A stretch of 64,000 nucleotides of DNA from Thioclava marina (GTDB lineage: Bacteria; Pseudomonadota; Alphaproteobacteria; Rhodobacterales; Rhodobacteraceae), in NCBI RefSeq assembly GCF_002020135.1, contig NZ_MPZS01000002.1, forward strand, positions 434,001-498,000. Reading direction: 5' to 3'. Positions 50,612 to 59,402 of the stretch are shown here, in pieces. The number at the start of each line of letters is the position of its first letter. Position 1 is the first letter of the stretch. Both the position numbers and the translations under genes were made by a program. The notes under the pieces are model-generated. The model searched no databases. It had not been told where the DNA came from and was given only the letters and a program-made list of their open reading frames with translations.

Positions 50612-52822
50612 TCAATCGTCGGATTTATAGCTGTAGCGGTAGTTGTAATGGTATTGGTAATGACCGCCGTAGCGCTCGGCCTCACTGGCCTTGAAACCGT
50701 TGAGCACCGCCCCCGTGACGGAGCTGCCCGCCGCCTCGAAGCTCGCCTGCACGGCCCGCAGCGCCCCCTGCATCGTCTCAAGATGGCGAGCGATGGCGAT
50801 CGTCGCGCCGACCGAACGCCCAATCACAACCGGGTCGGTGACCGCCAGTGCGGGCGGGGCATCGACGATGATCAGGTCGTAGCGATTGTCGAGCTCGGCC
50901 AGCATCTTCGCAAATTCCGCGCGCATCAGCAGCTCGGACGGGTTGGGCGGGTAGCGCCCCGCGACGATGACCGACATACCCTCGACCGGCCCCGTCACGA
51001 TGACCTCGTCGAGCGGCTTTTCGTGCCCGAGATAATCCGAAAGTCCCGGCGCATCCTTCGGCAGATGCAGGAAACGGCGCAGATAGCCCCGCCGCATATC
51101 GGCATCGATTACGCAAACTTTCTGGCCCGCCTGAGCGGCGACCACTGCGAGGTTGATCGCGGTGAAACTCTTGCCGACGCCAGGCGAGGCGGAGGTCAGT
51201 TGAATCGAATGCGTTTTCGCATCGAGCAGTCCGAAATGCAGCGAGGTGCGCAACGAGCGCAGTGCCTCGGTTGCGACTGCGTCGGGATGATCCAGCGCAA
51301 AGATCGGCAGAACTCCCTTGCGATTGCGCAGATCCGCCGCCTCTGCGGCAAAAGGCACTGTCGCGAAAACCGGCAAGCCAAGCGCCTCGATTTCCTCGGC
51401 CCCCTTGATCCCCTTGCGCAGGGCACGGCGCAGCAGCACGATGCCAGCGCCCACGATCAGACCCAGAAGAGCCGCAAGCGCGATGATCCTGCCCTTGCGC
51501 GGCGCAACGGGGATCGGGTTGGTATAGGCGGTATCGATGATCCGCACCGAGCCCACGGTCGAGGCCCGCACCACCTGCAATTCCTGGCTGCGATTCAGAA
51601 GCTGGGTATAGACCTGCTGGGCCACCTCGAGATTGCGCTGCAGGTTGAAAATGTCCTTCTGCGTCTCGGGCAGGCTTTGCGTGGCCTGTTTGGCTTGTTC
51701 GAGCTGAGCCTGCAATTCCGTGCGGTTTTGCAATAGCGCCTGATAGGCGGGGTGGTTGACGGTATACTGATTCTGCAGCTCCGCTTCCTTGAGATCGAGC
51801 GCCGAAAGCTCGCCCTCGATCTTCGTCACCCTTTCGAGCAACGCCTGCGTCTCGTAATTCACATCGACCGATTGCTGTTTCTGGCGATATTCGTTGAGCG
51901 CCTGCTCGGCATCGGCGACGTTATTGCGCGCCTGCGGCAGTTGGCCTTGAATGAAGTCGAGGCTGTTTTCGGCCGAGGCGGCGTTGCGTTCGACATTCTG
52001 CTCCAGAAAGGCATTGGCGATTGCGTCGAGAATGGTCGCGGCCCGCGCGCGCTCGGTATCCTGATAGCTCGTGCGAAGGATCGAGCTGCCCCGCGGGGAC
52101 TCGGTCACCGAAAACCGTGAAGACACCATCCCGATGGCAGCATCGAGCGAGCGACGACCAACGATGAACTGGCGTTTCTCGGGTGCATTGAGCTCCGAAA
52201 CAGCGATCGCGAAGCTGCGATCAGCATTGGTGACTTCCTTACCCACCTCGCCGTTCAGCATCGTCCCGTCGGGCAGCTCGATACTGTAGCTCGACGGCCC
52301 TGTGACGGTCAGAGGCATTTGCTCGCCGATCCAGAAATCGGGAACCTTGAGCCGACCGACCGAAATGCTTTCCGGCCCCCATTGGTAGCTCGGAAGAAGG
52401 CCGAAGCTCGGCAGACCGACATGCATCGGGAAAAGGCCAAACACCGGCAGGCGCTTGGGATAGGCGAAGGTTTCGAGATCGAGCTTTTTTACCGCCTGGC
52501 CCAGAACGAGACGCGACTCCATGATCGCCATCTGTGTCTCGGCCTCGGATTTCCCGCCGCTCGAGGCGAAAAGATCCTTCATTCCCTCCGGCAGCGCGAG
52601 CGCGTCCTGAGACTGCTCGAGTTGCAGCAGACCCATGGCTTGATAGGTCGGCGCACTGCGCAGCGCCGCGAAGCCCCCGATCGACACCGCCACCACGAAG
52701 GCGGCCAGAATCCATTTCCATCCCGAGACCAGCGCACCGGCGAGGGCCATCAGGTCGATCTCGTCGTCGTCGTTTTCCTGTGTCTGCATCGGAGCCTGCG
52801 AAATGCCGGGGATCTGCTTCAT
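50612..52822 (-). CDS. Polysaccharide co-polymerase and tyrosine autokinase (Wzc/ExoP-like)
   Basis: A 736-residue inner-membrane protein. A Wzz-type N-terminal domain with TM1 (WKWILAAFVVAVSIGGFAAL) precedes a long periplasmic coiled coil (about 270-420) and TM2 (GRIIALAALLGLIVGAGIVL). The cytoplasmic BY-kinase has Walker A ASPGVGKSFTAINLAV (about 540), Walker A' VCVIDADMRRG and Walker B LIIVDAPPALAV. The tail is a tyrosine cluster (HYQYHYNYRYSYK), the usual autophosphorylation site. Wzc cycles between phosphorylated and unphosphorylated forms to drive chain polymerisation and export with Wza. The matching phosphatase gene lies 80 bp upstream. Confidence 0.92.
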   Translation of the reverse strand: MKQIPGISQAPMQTQENDDDEIDLMALAGALVSGWKWILAAFVVAVSIGGFAALRSAPTYQAMGLLQLEQSQDALALPEGMKDLFASSGGKSEAETQMAIMESRLVLGQAVKKLDLETFAYPKRLPVFGLFPMHVGLPSFGLLPSYQWGPESISVGRLKVPDFWIGEQMPLTVTGPSSYSIELPDGTMLNGEVGKEVTNADRSFAIAVSELNAPEKRQFIVGRRSLDAAIGMVSSRFSVTESPRGSSILRTSYQDTERARAATILDAIANAFLEQNVERNAASAENSLDFIQGQLPQARNNVADAEQALNEYRQKQQSVDVNYETQALLERVTKIEGELSALDLKEAELQNQYTVNHPAYQALLQNRTELQAQLEQAKQATQSLPETQKDIFNLQRNLEVAQQVYTQLLNRSQELQVVRASTVGSVRIIDTAYTNPIPVAPRKGRIIALAALLGLIVGAGIVLLRRALRKGIKGAEEIEALGLPVFATVPFAAEAADLRNRKGVLPIFALDHPDAVATEALRSLRTSLHFGLLDAKTHSIQLTSASPGVGKSFTAINLAVVAAQAGQKVCVIDADMRRGYLRRFLHLPKDAPGLSDYLGHEKPLDEVIVTGPVEGMSVIVAGRYPPNPSELLMRAEFAKMLAELDNRYDLIIVDAPPALAVTDPVVIGRSVGATIAIARHLETMQGALRAVQASFEAAGSSVTGAVLNGFKASEAERYGGHYQYHYNYRYSYKSDD

Positions 52823-52902
52823 TATCTCAACTCAACTCAATCTCGAAAACCAACAATAGAACGACCGGACACGCGAACCACACCCCCGCGCGTCTCCCGT
52901 CA

Positions 52903-53358
52903 TCATCCCTGCCCTCTCTTGTGCCCAAGGCGGGCCACCCACCCATCGGCCGCAGTCCGGATCTGGGCGAAGGCCGCGCGATGGACCTCGATCGGCTTGC
53001 GATAGGGATCGGCAATGCCCTGCCCGCCCAGCCATTGATCGAAGAGCATCGTGCGCCCTGACAGATGCGGAGCGATCCGCGCAATCTCGGAACGGTGTCC
53101 CGCTTCCATCACGAGTATCAACTCATGCGCGGCGCCGATTTCGGCCGTGAACTGGCGCGCGACGTGTCCTTCGAGGCTTACCCCTTCAGCCCCGGCCACT
53201 TCGCGCATCACCTTGTCGGCGGGCGCCCCCACCACGGCGCCGATCCCGGCCGAACTGACCGTGACTTCGGGAAGCTCACGCGCAAGGAGGCGCTCCCCCA
53301 CCGGTGAGCGGCAGATATTGCCGACACAGACGACCAGAATAGAGCCGACCTGCGCCAT
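52903..53358 (-). CDS. Low-molecular-weight protein-tyrosine phosphatase (Wzb-like)
   Basis: A 151-residue enzyme started at the ATG at 53358. The P-loop CVGNICRSP contains nucleophile C11 and R17, and the general acid is in the DPYRKP motif near the C-terminus. It dephosphorylates the tyrosine tail of the Wzc-like kinase in the cytoplasm. Its start overlaps the stop of the wza-like gene by one base, so the order wza - wzb - wzc is conserved as in colanic-acid and succinoglycan-type loci. Confidence 0.92.
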   Translation of the reverse strand: MAQVGSILVVCVGNICRSPVGERLLARELPEVTVSSAGIGAVVGAPADKVMREVAGAEGVSLEGHVARQFTAEIGAAHELILVMEAGHRSEIARIAPHLSGRTMLFDQWLGGQGIADPYRKPIEVHRAAFAQIRTAADGWVARLGHKRGQG

Positions 53359-54443
53359 CAGTTCGCCAGCGCGTCCGCCGCGCGGGCCGTGTTCAGCGTC
53401 GGCAGCAGGTTCGAGATGAGACGGTTCCACTTCGCGACTGGCGCGGTGGTCACATAGACCACGTCCTGCGGGTGCAGATAGAAGCGCGTCCCCACGACAT
53501 AGGCGGCCGCGCTCGACGTATCGAGCTGGTAGACGGTGACGCCCGCGGGCGTGTCGCGGAAGACGAAGATCCCGCGCGCATCGGCGGCCTCGGTCTTGAG
53601 CCCGCCCACCGAAGTCACGGCCTCGGTCAGAGTCACATCGTCCTTGGTCAGGTCGATCGGTCCGGGCTTGACGAGCTGGCCAAGCAGATAGGCCTCGGCC
53701 GCCTTGGCACGCGGCACCGCAATCACGTCGCCATTGTGCAGCACAGGGTTGTTCGACGAGATCCCCTGATTGAGGAAGGCCTGCATGTCGACGCTGTAGC
53801 TGCGTCCGCCCCGGCGCACGATCACACGCCGCGCATCGGCTTTTTCGGTAAGACCACCCGCCTCGTTGACAGCATCGAGCAGCGTCAGCGCCGAGGAGGT
53901 GAGCGGGATCCGGGCGGGCTGACCAACTTCGCCAGTGACCGAAACGGTCTGCGAATTGTAACCCACCACACGCACCGAGACCTGCGGCGAGGGGATGAAT
54001 TCTTTGAGCTTCTCGGCCAGATCGGCGCGAATCTCATCGGGCGTGCGTCCACGGGCACGCACCTGACCGACATACGGGTAGAAGAAGGTGCCATCGGATT
54101 GTACACGCAGCCCCGATTCGGCGGGCGTGCGGTTTGCGCCAGCCGGCATCGTCAGCTCGGGGTGATCCCAGACCACGATGTCGAGCAGGTCGCCGGTGCC
54201 GACGCGGTAATTCCAATACCCGTTGGAGGGAAGGGTCGTACGACCGCCGCTCAGATCCGCCGGAGAGCCAAAGGTCGAGACATTCGCCGCACTAAGACGC
54301 ACCACGGCGATATTGCCGGCAACCGGGTCTTCGGTCGTGGTGACGGGACGCGAGGAGAGCGGAAAATTCGTCGTCGAATTATCGCAGGAGGCCAAAAGCA
54401 GCAGCGCAAGACATGCTCCAAGAACCTTCGTCATCGCCCCCAT
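53358..54443 (-). CDS. Polysaccharide export lipoprotein (Wza-like)
   Basis: A 361-residue protein with a lipoprotein signal (MTKVLGACLALLLLASC, lipobox LASC). The Poly_export domain starts around YRVGTGDLLDIVVWDHPELT, followed by SDGTFFYPYVGQVRARGRTP and two SLBB repeats (VSVTGEVGQPARIPLTSSAL and AYLLGQLVKPGPIDLTKDDV). The C-terminal FYLHPQDVVYVTTAPVAKW leads to a helix that forms the outer-membrane pore in Wza. It assembles an octameric export channel. An ATG three codons upstream of MTKV is the annotated start. Confidence 0.9.
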   Translation of the reverse strand: MGAMTKVLGACLALLLLASCDNSTTNFPLSSRPVTTTEDPVAGNIAVVRLSAANVSTFGSPADLSGGRTTLPSNGYWNYRVGTGDLLDIVVWDHPELTMPAGANRTPAESGLRVQSDGTFFYPYVGQVRARGRTPDEIRADLAEKLKEFIPSPQVSVRVVGYNSQTVSVTGEVGQPARIPLTSSALTLLDAVNEAGGLTEKADARRVIVRRGGRSYSVDMQAFLNQGISSNNPVLHNGDVIAVPRAKAAEAYLLGQLVKPGPIDLTKDDVTLTEAVTSVGGLKTEAADARGIFVFRDTPAGVTVYQLDTSSAAAYVVGTRFYLHPQDVVYVTTAPVAKWNRLISNLLPTLNTARAADALAN

Positions 54444-54842
54444 GAACGCCCTCCTGAGCTTTTCGCCTCAACGGCGCAATCTTTACCTGTTTCGCCCTCG
54501 GAAGCATCGAGAGCCAGTCTCTGACTGGATAGCCGAGCCGTGCGCTTCTGCCAACCGCACATAGCGCACGAATCGATTCGGCCAGTTACCACGTTGCATA
54601 TTGGCTTGGCGACCGGCCGGCAATCTGCTCAACCTACGGTTGTGCCTAATTTGCAGGCGCTGGTCGCAGTCGCGCTGCGGTTTCAGGCGGAGTCTCGCTC
54701 ACCAAACCTTTACTGCGGCCGCTTCGTCTGGTTAAGAAGTATTGCGTCGGGTCCCCTTCGAATAAAACACGAATTGTTAGTCTCCCGCGCGAGCAACGCT
54801 TCAGTTTCAACGGCTCTCGTAGCTTCTGCACAAGGCGGTATC
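54444..54842. other. Divergent intergenic region, 399 bp
   Basis: The upstream region shared by the minus-strand wza-wzb-wzc genes and the plus-strand WecA-like gene. It contains a 12-bp perfect palindrome CGAATCGATTCG at 54569-54580 and, at its right edge, GGCGGTA (54834-54840), which resembles the start of an ops element but also overlaps the ribosome-binding site. No gene is seen inside. Confidence 0.4.
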
Positions 54843-55940
54843 ATGGCTGGGCTTATCTATATCGGCGTCGCATTCCTTGCCTCCTTTCTCTTCGCCGTGT
54901 TGATTGTCATCACTCAGGAATTCCACGGGGGGTTGAGTTATGACGGCTCTACCGGGGTGCAGAAGATCCACGCCGCACCGGTGCCCAGAATCGGCGGCTT
55001 TGCGCTTCTCGCGGGGGCGTTCGCGGCGGGTTGGACGCTCGATCCGGCCACGCAGGCGCTCTGGTGGACGATCTGCCTTTGCGGGATCCCGGCTTTCGGC
55101 TCGGGCGCGCTTGAGGACGTAACGAAGAAGGTCTCGGCAAAATGGCGGCTGCTGGCGACGGTCTTCGCCGGGCTGATCTTCTGCGTCGTCTCTGGCTATC
55201 GCATCGAACGCGCCGACATTCCCGGTCTCGACTACCTCCTGCAATACCCGGCATTCGGTATCGCGCTGAGCGCCATTGCCATCGGCGGCATCGCCAATTC
55301 GCTCAATATCATCGACGGGGTGAACGGGCTTGCCTCGGGCACAGCGATCATCGTCCTCTCGGCCTTCGCGGTGCTTGCGGCGAAAGCGGGCGACAGCTCG
55401 GTTCTCGCAATCTGCCTGCTGATGATCGGCGCGATTGCGGGTTTCTTCGTTCTGAATTTCCCCTCGGGGCGGCTCTTTTACGGAGATGCGGGCGCCTATT
55501 CGACGGGCTTCATGCTCGCGGTGATCGGCATCGTGCTGCCCGCGCGCAATCCTCAATATTCGCCGCTGATCGCGGTTCTCGCCCTGGCATACCCTTGGAT
55601 CGAAACGCTGGTCTCGATCCGTCGCCGCGTGAAGCGCGAGGGCACCCATCCGGGCGAGGCCGATCGCCTGCATTTACACAGTCTCGTCTATCGCAGCCGC
55701 GCCAAGCGCATCGCGGAGACGATCAATCGACCGAAAATGCGCAATCCGATCACCTCGGTCCTGCTTTGGTCGCTGACGCTCGTGGCCTGCTCGATCACCG
55801 TGATCTGGCCGGACGAACCGTGGATACTCGGAGCGGGTGTCGGGGTCGTTTACGTGTTGTATCTGCTTATCTATCGGCGCGTAGCCCTTCTGAGCCGCAT
55901 TCGCCGGGCGTTCAACGCACGGATTCGGCACCGCGCCTGA
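54843..55940 (+). CDS. Undecaprenyl-phosphate sugar-1-phosphate transferase (WecA/MraY-like)
   Basis: A 365-residue membrane protein with about ten helices, started at the ATG at 54843 (AAGGCGG upstream). Family motifs are present: KIHAAPVPRIGG (substrate loop), NSLNIIDGVNGLASG (Mg2+ and nucleotide binding), FYGDAGAYSTGFML and DRLHLHSLVYRSRAKR. WecA-type enzymes begin polysaccharide assembly by placing a sugar-1-phosphate on undecaprenyl phosphate. It would start the repeat unit exported by the adjacent Wza/Wzc set. No further glycosyltransferase is encoded in the window. Confidence 0.9.
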   Translation: MAGLIYIGVAFLASFLFAVLIVITQEFHGGLSYDGSTGVQKIHAAPVPRIGGFALLAGAFAAGWTLDPATQALWWTICLCGIPAFGSGALEDVTKKVSAKWRLLATVFAGLIFCVVSGYRIERADIPGLDYLLQYPAFGIALSAIAIGGIANSLNIIDGVNGLASGTAIIVLSAFAVLAAKAGDSSVLAICLLMIGAIAGFFVLNFPSGRLFYGDAGAYSTGFMLAVIGIVLPARNPQYSPLIAVLALAYPWIETLVSIRRRVKREGTHPGEADRLHLHSLVYRSRAKRIAETINRPKMRNPITSVLLWSLTLVACSITVIWPDEPWILGAGVGVVYVLYLLIYRRVALLSRIRRAFNARIRHRA

Positions 55941-55949
55941 GAGATGCGC

Positions 55950-56054
55950 TCAGCCTTCCCGATGGGGCGGCTGATCTTCCATCGGCGCAAAATGCTCGCT
56001 CAGCATGAGCCAAAGCAGCGCCGACAGCGGAAATATGATGAGAGCTGAGAGCAT
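55950..56054 (-). CDS. Putative 34-residue single-span membrane protein
   Basis: An ATG at 56054 with GAAGAGG 5 bp upstream leads to a TGA at 55950. The product is MLSALIIFPLSALLWLMLSE followed by a polar tail with two Pro (HFAPMEDQPPHREG). One hydrophobic helix with a short cytoplasmic or periplasmic tail is predicted. The clean start site and composition support a real small gene, but there is no homology evidence. It lies between the WecA-like gene (convergent) and the yjb operon terminator. Confidence 0.4.
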   Translation of the reverse strand: MLSALIIFPLSALLWLMLSEHFAPMEDQPPHREG

Positions 56055-56174
56055 CTCGCGCCTCTTCCCTAGGACAACGTAACAATTTTGTTAAAGCTAT
56101 GCGGCAAAAATGTGGTCGCCGCTATTAACCATTTGATAGGGTAAATGGCCAAAATCGGGCATATCGGGCATAAA

Positions 56175-56210
56175 AGAAAAGCCCCGCCGGCATGCCGACG
56201 GGGCTTTTCT
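56175..56210 (-). terminator. Rho-independent terminator of the yjb-like operon
   Basis: A long stem AGAAAAGCCCCG...CGGGGCTTTTCT (one mismatch) with inner GGCATGCC. On the minus strand it is followed by TTTTA. It lies 39 bp after the YjbE-like stop. Confidence 0.8.
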
Positions 56211-56248
56211 CGATCTCGTTCGCGAAAGGCGGGCGCTTACGCGCTCGT

Positions 56249-56578
56249 TCAGTTCGTGCCGTTCGTGGAACTCGTCCCACCGCTGCCGCCGCCCATGGCC
56301 GCTGCGGCGACACCCACGCCAATCATCACCATCACAACCGGCGTCGCGCCGCCGAGATTGCCGCCCATGCCCTTCGCACAGGTCACCTGAGCCATGCCGC
56401 CAGCGGTATACTGGGCCCCAAGCACTTGCTTGCCGCCGCAGACATTCGCCTGCTCGGCCCAAGCCATGAGAGCCTCATCGCTCAGGTTCGGCGGAGCCTG
56501 CACGCCTTGTGCAAGGCCGGGAAGGGTGGCGGCGAAGGTCGCGGCAATGGCCAGCGAAGCCGTAATCAGTTTGGTCAT
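56249..56578 (-). CDS. Small secreted protein (YjbE-like)
   Basis: A 109-residue protein started at the ATG at 56578 (GGAGG 7 bp upstream). It has a signal peptide (MTKLITASLAIAATFAATLP, cut near LAQ), a mature stretch with two cysteines (EQANVCGGKQVLG...VTCAKGMGG), a hydrophobic helix (PVVMVMIGVGVAAAAMGG) and a Ser/Thr/Gly tail. The E. coli yjbE gene also encodes a small secreted Ser/Thr/Gly-rich protein ahead of yjbFGH; here the order is yjbH - yjbF - this gene. Function in exopolysaccharide production is inferred from position. Confidence 0.6.
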   Translation of the reverse strand: MTKLITASLAIAATFAATLPGLAQGVQAPPNLSDEALMAWAEQANVCGGKQVLGAQYTAGGMAQVTCAKGMGGNLGGATPVVMVMIGVGVAAAAMGGGSGGTSSTNGTN

Positions 56579-56667
56579 CAAAGCCTCCGGGATCGGATGA
56601 ACAGTTAACATTCTTCAATCATATAACATTCGGTTTGCACGCCCCAGTAGAATCTTCCCCGGGCCGG

Positions 56668-57282
56668 TCAGTTTTTGCCGGTCGTGATTATTGCCGTCGC
56701 AATTGCCCCGACCTTGGGCGAAATCCACTGCCGCGCCGCCTCGATCCGCCCTGCCCCGTCGGTCCAATAAAGGTTCTGCGTGCGCAGCCCCGCAGTGGCG
56801 CAACTTTCCTCGTTGCGGATCAGACGTCGACCGGCCAGCATCTCGGGCCCCTTGCTGTCCATCTCGCATCCCATCAGCACGTAGCGCGCGTGGTTCTCGG
56901 CATCGAGCAACCGGTAGGTCCGCCGATAAGGCCCCGCAGTCTCGCCGCGCAGCGCCGCAAGCGTCGGCTCGGCATCGGCTCCCATGAGATCATCGCCCAG
57001 ACCACGCGTCGCCACCACAACGCCCCGATCGACGCTCACGGCGATATTGTCATCGGAAACCCAGGTGCCGACCGTCCCGTTTCGTCCGATCGGGCGCAAC
57101 ACGGCTGTCGCGTTACGCGAGGGGATAACCACCTCCAGCCCTGTGCCGGCGTCGCCACCTTGCGCGATCACGACCTGCACTCCCTTCCCTTGCGGAGCGT
57201 CGGCCGATCCGGCCGAAAACGACATCGGGATCTTGCCGCAACCGGCAAGCGCCAGAAGGGACGCCGCGAGCCACAACCTCAT
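56668..57282 (-). CDS. yjbF: YjbF/GfcB-family lipoprotein
   Basis: A 204-residue lipoprotein started at the ATG at 57282, overlapping the YjbH stop (ATGA). The lipobox is LAGC (MRLWLAASLLALAGC). The mature domain has the YjbF pattern: VVIAQGGDAGTGLEVVIPSR, GTWVSDDNIAVSVDRGVVVA, TRGLGDDLMGADAEP and YVLMGCEM near the end. YjbF/GfcB proteins belong to exopolysaccharide and group 4 capsule loci and are thought to act in the outer-membrane part of secretion. Coupled translation with YjbH supports a joint role. Confidence 0.85.
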   Translation of the reverse strand: MRLWLAASLLALAGCGKIPMSFSAGSADAPQGKGVQVVIAQGGDAGTGLEVVIPSRNATAVLRPIGRNGTVGTWVSDDNIAVSVDRGVVVATRGLGDDLMGADAEPTLAALRGETAGPYRRTYRLLDAENHARYVLMGCEMDSKGPEMLAGRRLIRNEESCATAGLRTQNLYWTDGAGRIEAARQWISPKVGAIATAIITTGKN

Positions 57283-59402
57283 CGCCAGAACCTTTCCCAA
57301 TTGCCATCAAGCGTGGCCGCCTGATCGTCACGCACCAGGCCATAGAGCCGATCCGAGACATGCAGCCGCGCCCCGCCGTCACGCAGGATCGGCTGGATCA
57401 CGGTCGAATACTTCGTGCGTGTCGCCTGCCCCGTCACCCAACCCAGCGGGATGGTCAGCGTGAACCCCTTGTCAAAGGAGCCTTCGCCGAAATCAGCCGA
57501 GGAGACGTCGGTCTTCGTGGCGTAGACGCCCACGCGCCAGCCATTGTCGAAGACGCGCGCGAAGCTCAGCGTGGCCCCGGTATCGCCCGCGAGATAACGC
57601 CCGACATCGAGCTGCGTGTAGAAATCGTCGCTCAGACGGTAATAGGCCGAAAGATGCCCGGTCGTGACCTCGTAGTCACGCAGATCGAAACGCTGGTCAT
57701 AGCCGCGCTGACGCACCCGGTTGATCTCGGCCCCGAGCGCAAGGCGGCTGTTTTGCGGCGCCCAGAGCACCTCCGCCGAGACGCCCGCGAACATCGCCTC
57801 GAGATAGCCAGCCGTGACCCGGCCATAGAGATCGCGACCGGGGCGGAAGAAATAAGCCGCAGTCAGTTCGGGGATCTGCGGACCGGAGGTCTTGTAATAG
57901 AGCCAGGCATCCGAACGCACATGCGGCAGAACCGAATCCGAAGGCCGGTTGGCCTGATCCAGATTGCCGATCAGTTTCTGATTCACCTGCCCCGAGAGCA
58001 AAAGTCCCGGCAGCGGCTCGAACCTGGCCCCGAGACTGAAGCCGATATCGGCGCGCAGCGGATCGTCAGGATCGAAGAGTGCAGGCTTGAGATAAGGGCC
58101 GATGCGCCAGGAGAAGCGCGGATAAACACCGTCCGCCGGTGGCAGGCGGCCCGTTGCGTCGCCGATCTGCGCGTTCGCGCGGATCAGCTCTCCCCCGATC
58201 GGGTGGAATTCATAAGCTTCGAGATCGGCGCGCTTGAGTTCGGTCGTGCTCACCGGCATCGCGTTTTCCGACAGGGTGATGGCGAAGCGATCGACGCTTG
58301 CGGGGGCTTGGGCGCTCAGCACCCGCGCCGCGCGCCCGATCGCCTCGGGCGCGGCATTGTAACGATCGTTGCGGATCTGGATCTCGAGCCGGTCACCGCT
58401 AAGCGCGATGCCCTCGAGAGCAAGTCCCTGCGCGGCAAGCGCCGGGCGCAAGGACGCCTCGAGCAGCGCCGGATCGCCCGCCCAACTTTTCGCCGCATCC
58501 GCGCCTCCGCGCGGCACCACCGGCGGCGGCGCGCTCTCGAGCCCGCTGGGATGCGGATTAGACTTGGGGTTGAGCGCATAATTGAGCTGGAGGCTCAACG
58601 TCGAGCCATACATGTAACCCGCGCTCACCGAGGCATTCGGGTTGATCTGGTAGCGCGCGGCGAAATTGAAGGGCGATTTGCGATCGAAGGTCGGCCCGTC
58701 CTCGCGCGTGTAGGCATCCGACGAATATTCCGCGACCAGGGTCAGCCGGTCACTCGCCTGCCATTCGACACCACCGAAAAGCGCCGCTGGACCGCGAAAC
58801 CATTGAGAAGGCTGAAATGTGCCGCCCTTACCGACATCCGCCTTGGGCCGGGTGTCGAACCGATCCGAGATCACACCCAGAGGGTTGTCGAAACTCCCGA
58901 ACGAGCCCAGCCGCCCCCAGCCGATGCCCGCCGTCGCTCGCAGCTTCTGCGTCAGCGCCTTCGACGCCACGACATATTCACCCGCATAGACGCCGGTGCC
59001 AGCCATGTCGTTGATGCCGACCGCCATGGCAGGCCGGAACCGCCCTTCGTCGAGGAAACGATACTGGACCGAGAAGCTGCGGTCATAGAGCGTGCTGCCG
59101 CCGTTGTAATTGCCGACAGAGGAATAGCGGAATCCTGCCGAGAGTCGCGGCGTGATCTGGAATGCCGCCGAAACCCGCGTCTGGTTCTGCATGTGGAAGA
59201 TCGTGAAACCAAGCTCCGCATCTTCGCGACTGCCCGCCGAAGGCATGTCAATCAAGCCGGGGACACCGAAGCTGTTATACCCCAGCGCGACATCCGCCCC
59301 CTCTGCGCGCAACGGCGAAGGGTGGCAGAAAACCGTTGCGCCAAAAGCGCTTAAAGCCAGAAAAATTGGCCATCTGCGGTGACCGAGTGGACGCAGGAAC
59401 AT
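57279..59402 (-). CDS. yjbH: YjbH/GfcD-family outer-membrane protein
   Basis: A 707-residue protein with a signal peptide (PIFLALSAFGATVFCHPSPL..RA). The first segment GYNSFGVPGLIDMPSAGSRE is the family hallmark (G-x-x-G-L-I-x-x-P-s-A). The rest is a long alternation of beta strands (FQITPRLSAGFRYSSVGNYN, LNYALNPKSNPHPSGLESAP) with a central helical domain (about 295-400). YjbH/GfcD proteins are predicted paired barrels that secrete polysaccharide across the outer membrane. It is the first gene of a three-gene operon (yjbH-yjbF-yjbE-like); no yjbG homologue is present. Confidence 0.88.
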   Translation of the reverse strand: MFLRPLGHRRWPIFLALSAFGATVFCHPSPLRAEGADVALGYNSFGVPGLIDMPSAGSREDAELGFTIFHMQNQTRVSAAFQITPRLSAGFRYSSVGNYNGGSTLYDRSFSVQYRFLDEGRFRPAMAVGINDMAGTGVYAGEYVVASKALTQKLRATAGIGWGRLGSFGSFDNPLGVISDRFDTRPKADVGKGGTFQPSQWFRGPAALFGGVEWQASDRLTLVAEYSSDAYTREDGPTFDRKSPFNFAARYQINPNASVSAGYMYGSTLSLQLNYALNPKSNPHPSGLESAPPPVVPRGGADAAKSWAGDPALLEASLRPALAAQGLALEGIALSGDRLEIQIRNDRYNAAPEAIGRAARVLSAQAPASVDRFAITLSENAMPVSTTELKRADLEAYEFHPIGGELIRANAQIGDATGRLPPADGVYPRFSWRIGPYLKPALFDPDDPLRADIGFSLGARFEPLPGLLLSGQVNQKLIGNLDQANRPSDSVLPHVRSDAWLYYKTSGPQIPELTAAYFFRPGRDLYGRVTAGYLEAMFAGVSAEVLWAPQNSRLALGAEINRVRQRGYDQRFDLRDYEVTTGHLSAYYRLSDDFYTQLDVGRYLAGDTGATLSFARVFDNGWRVGVYATKTDVSSADFGEGSFDKGFTLTIPLGWVTGQATRTKYSTVIQPILRDGGARLHVSDRLYGLVRDDQAATLDGNWERFWR

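Noticed and set aside
57360-59354. A 664-codon open frame on the + strand
   Set aside because: It is antisense to the yjbH gene, and its Arg/His/Asp/Ala-rich composition is typical of mirror frames in GC-rich DNA. YjbH has a signal peptide and family motifs, so the antisense frame is a shadow.
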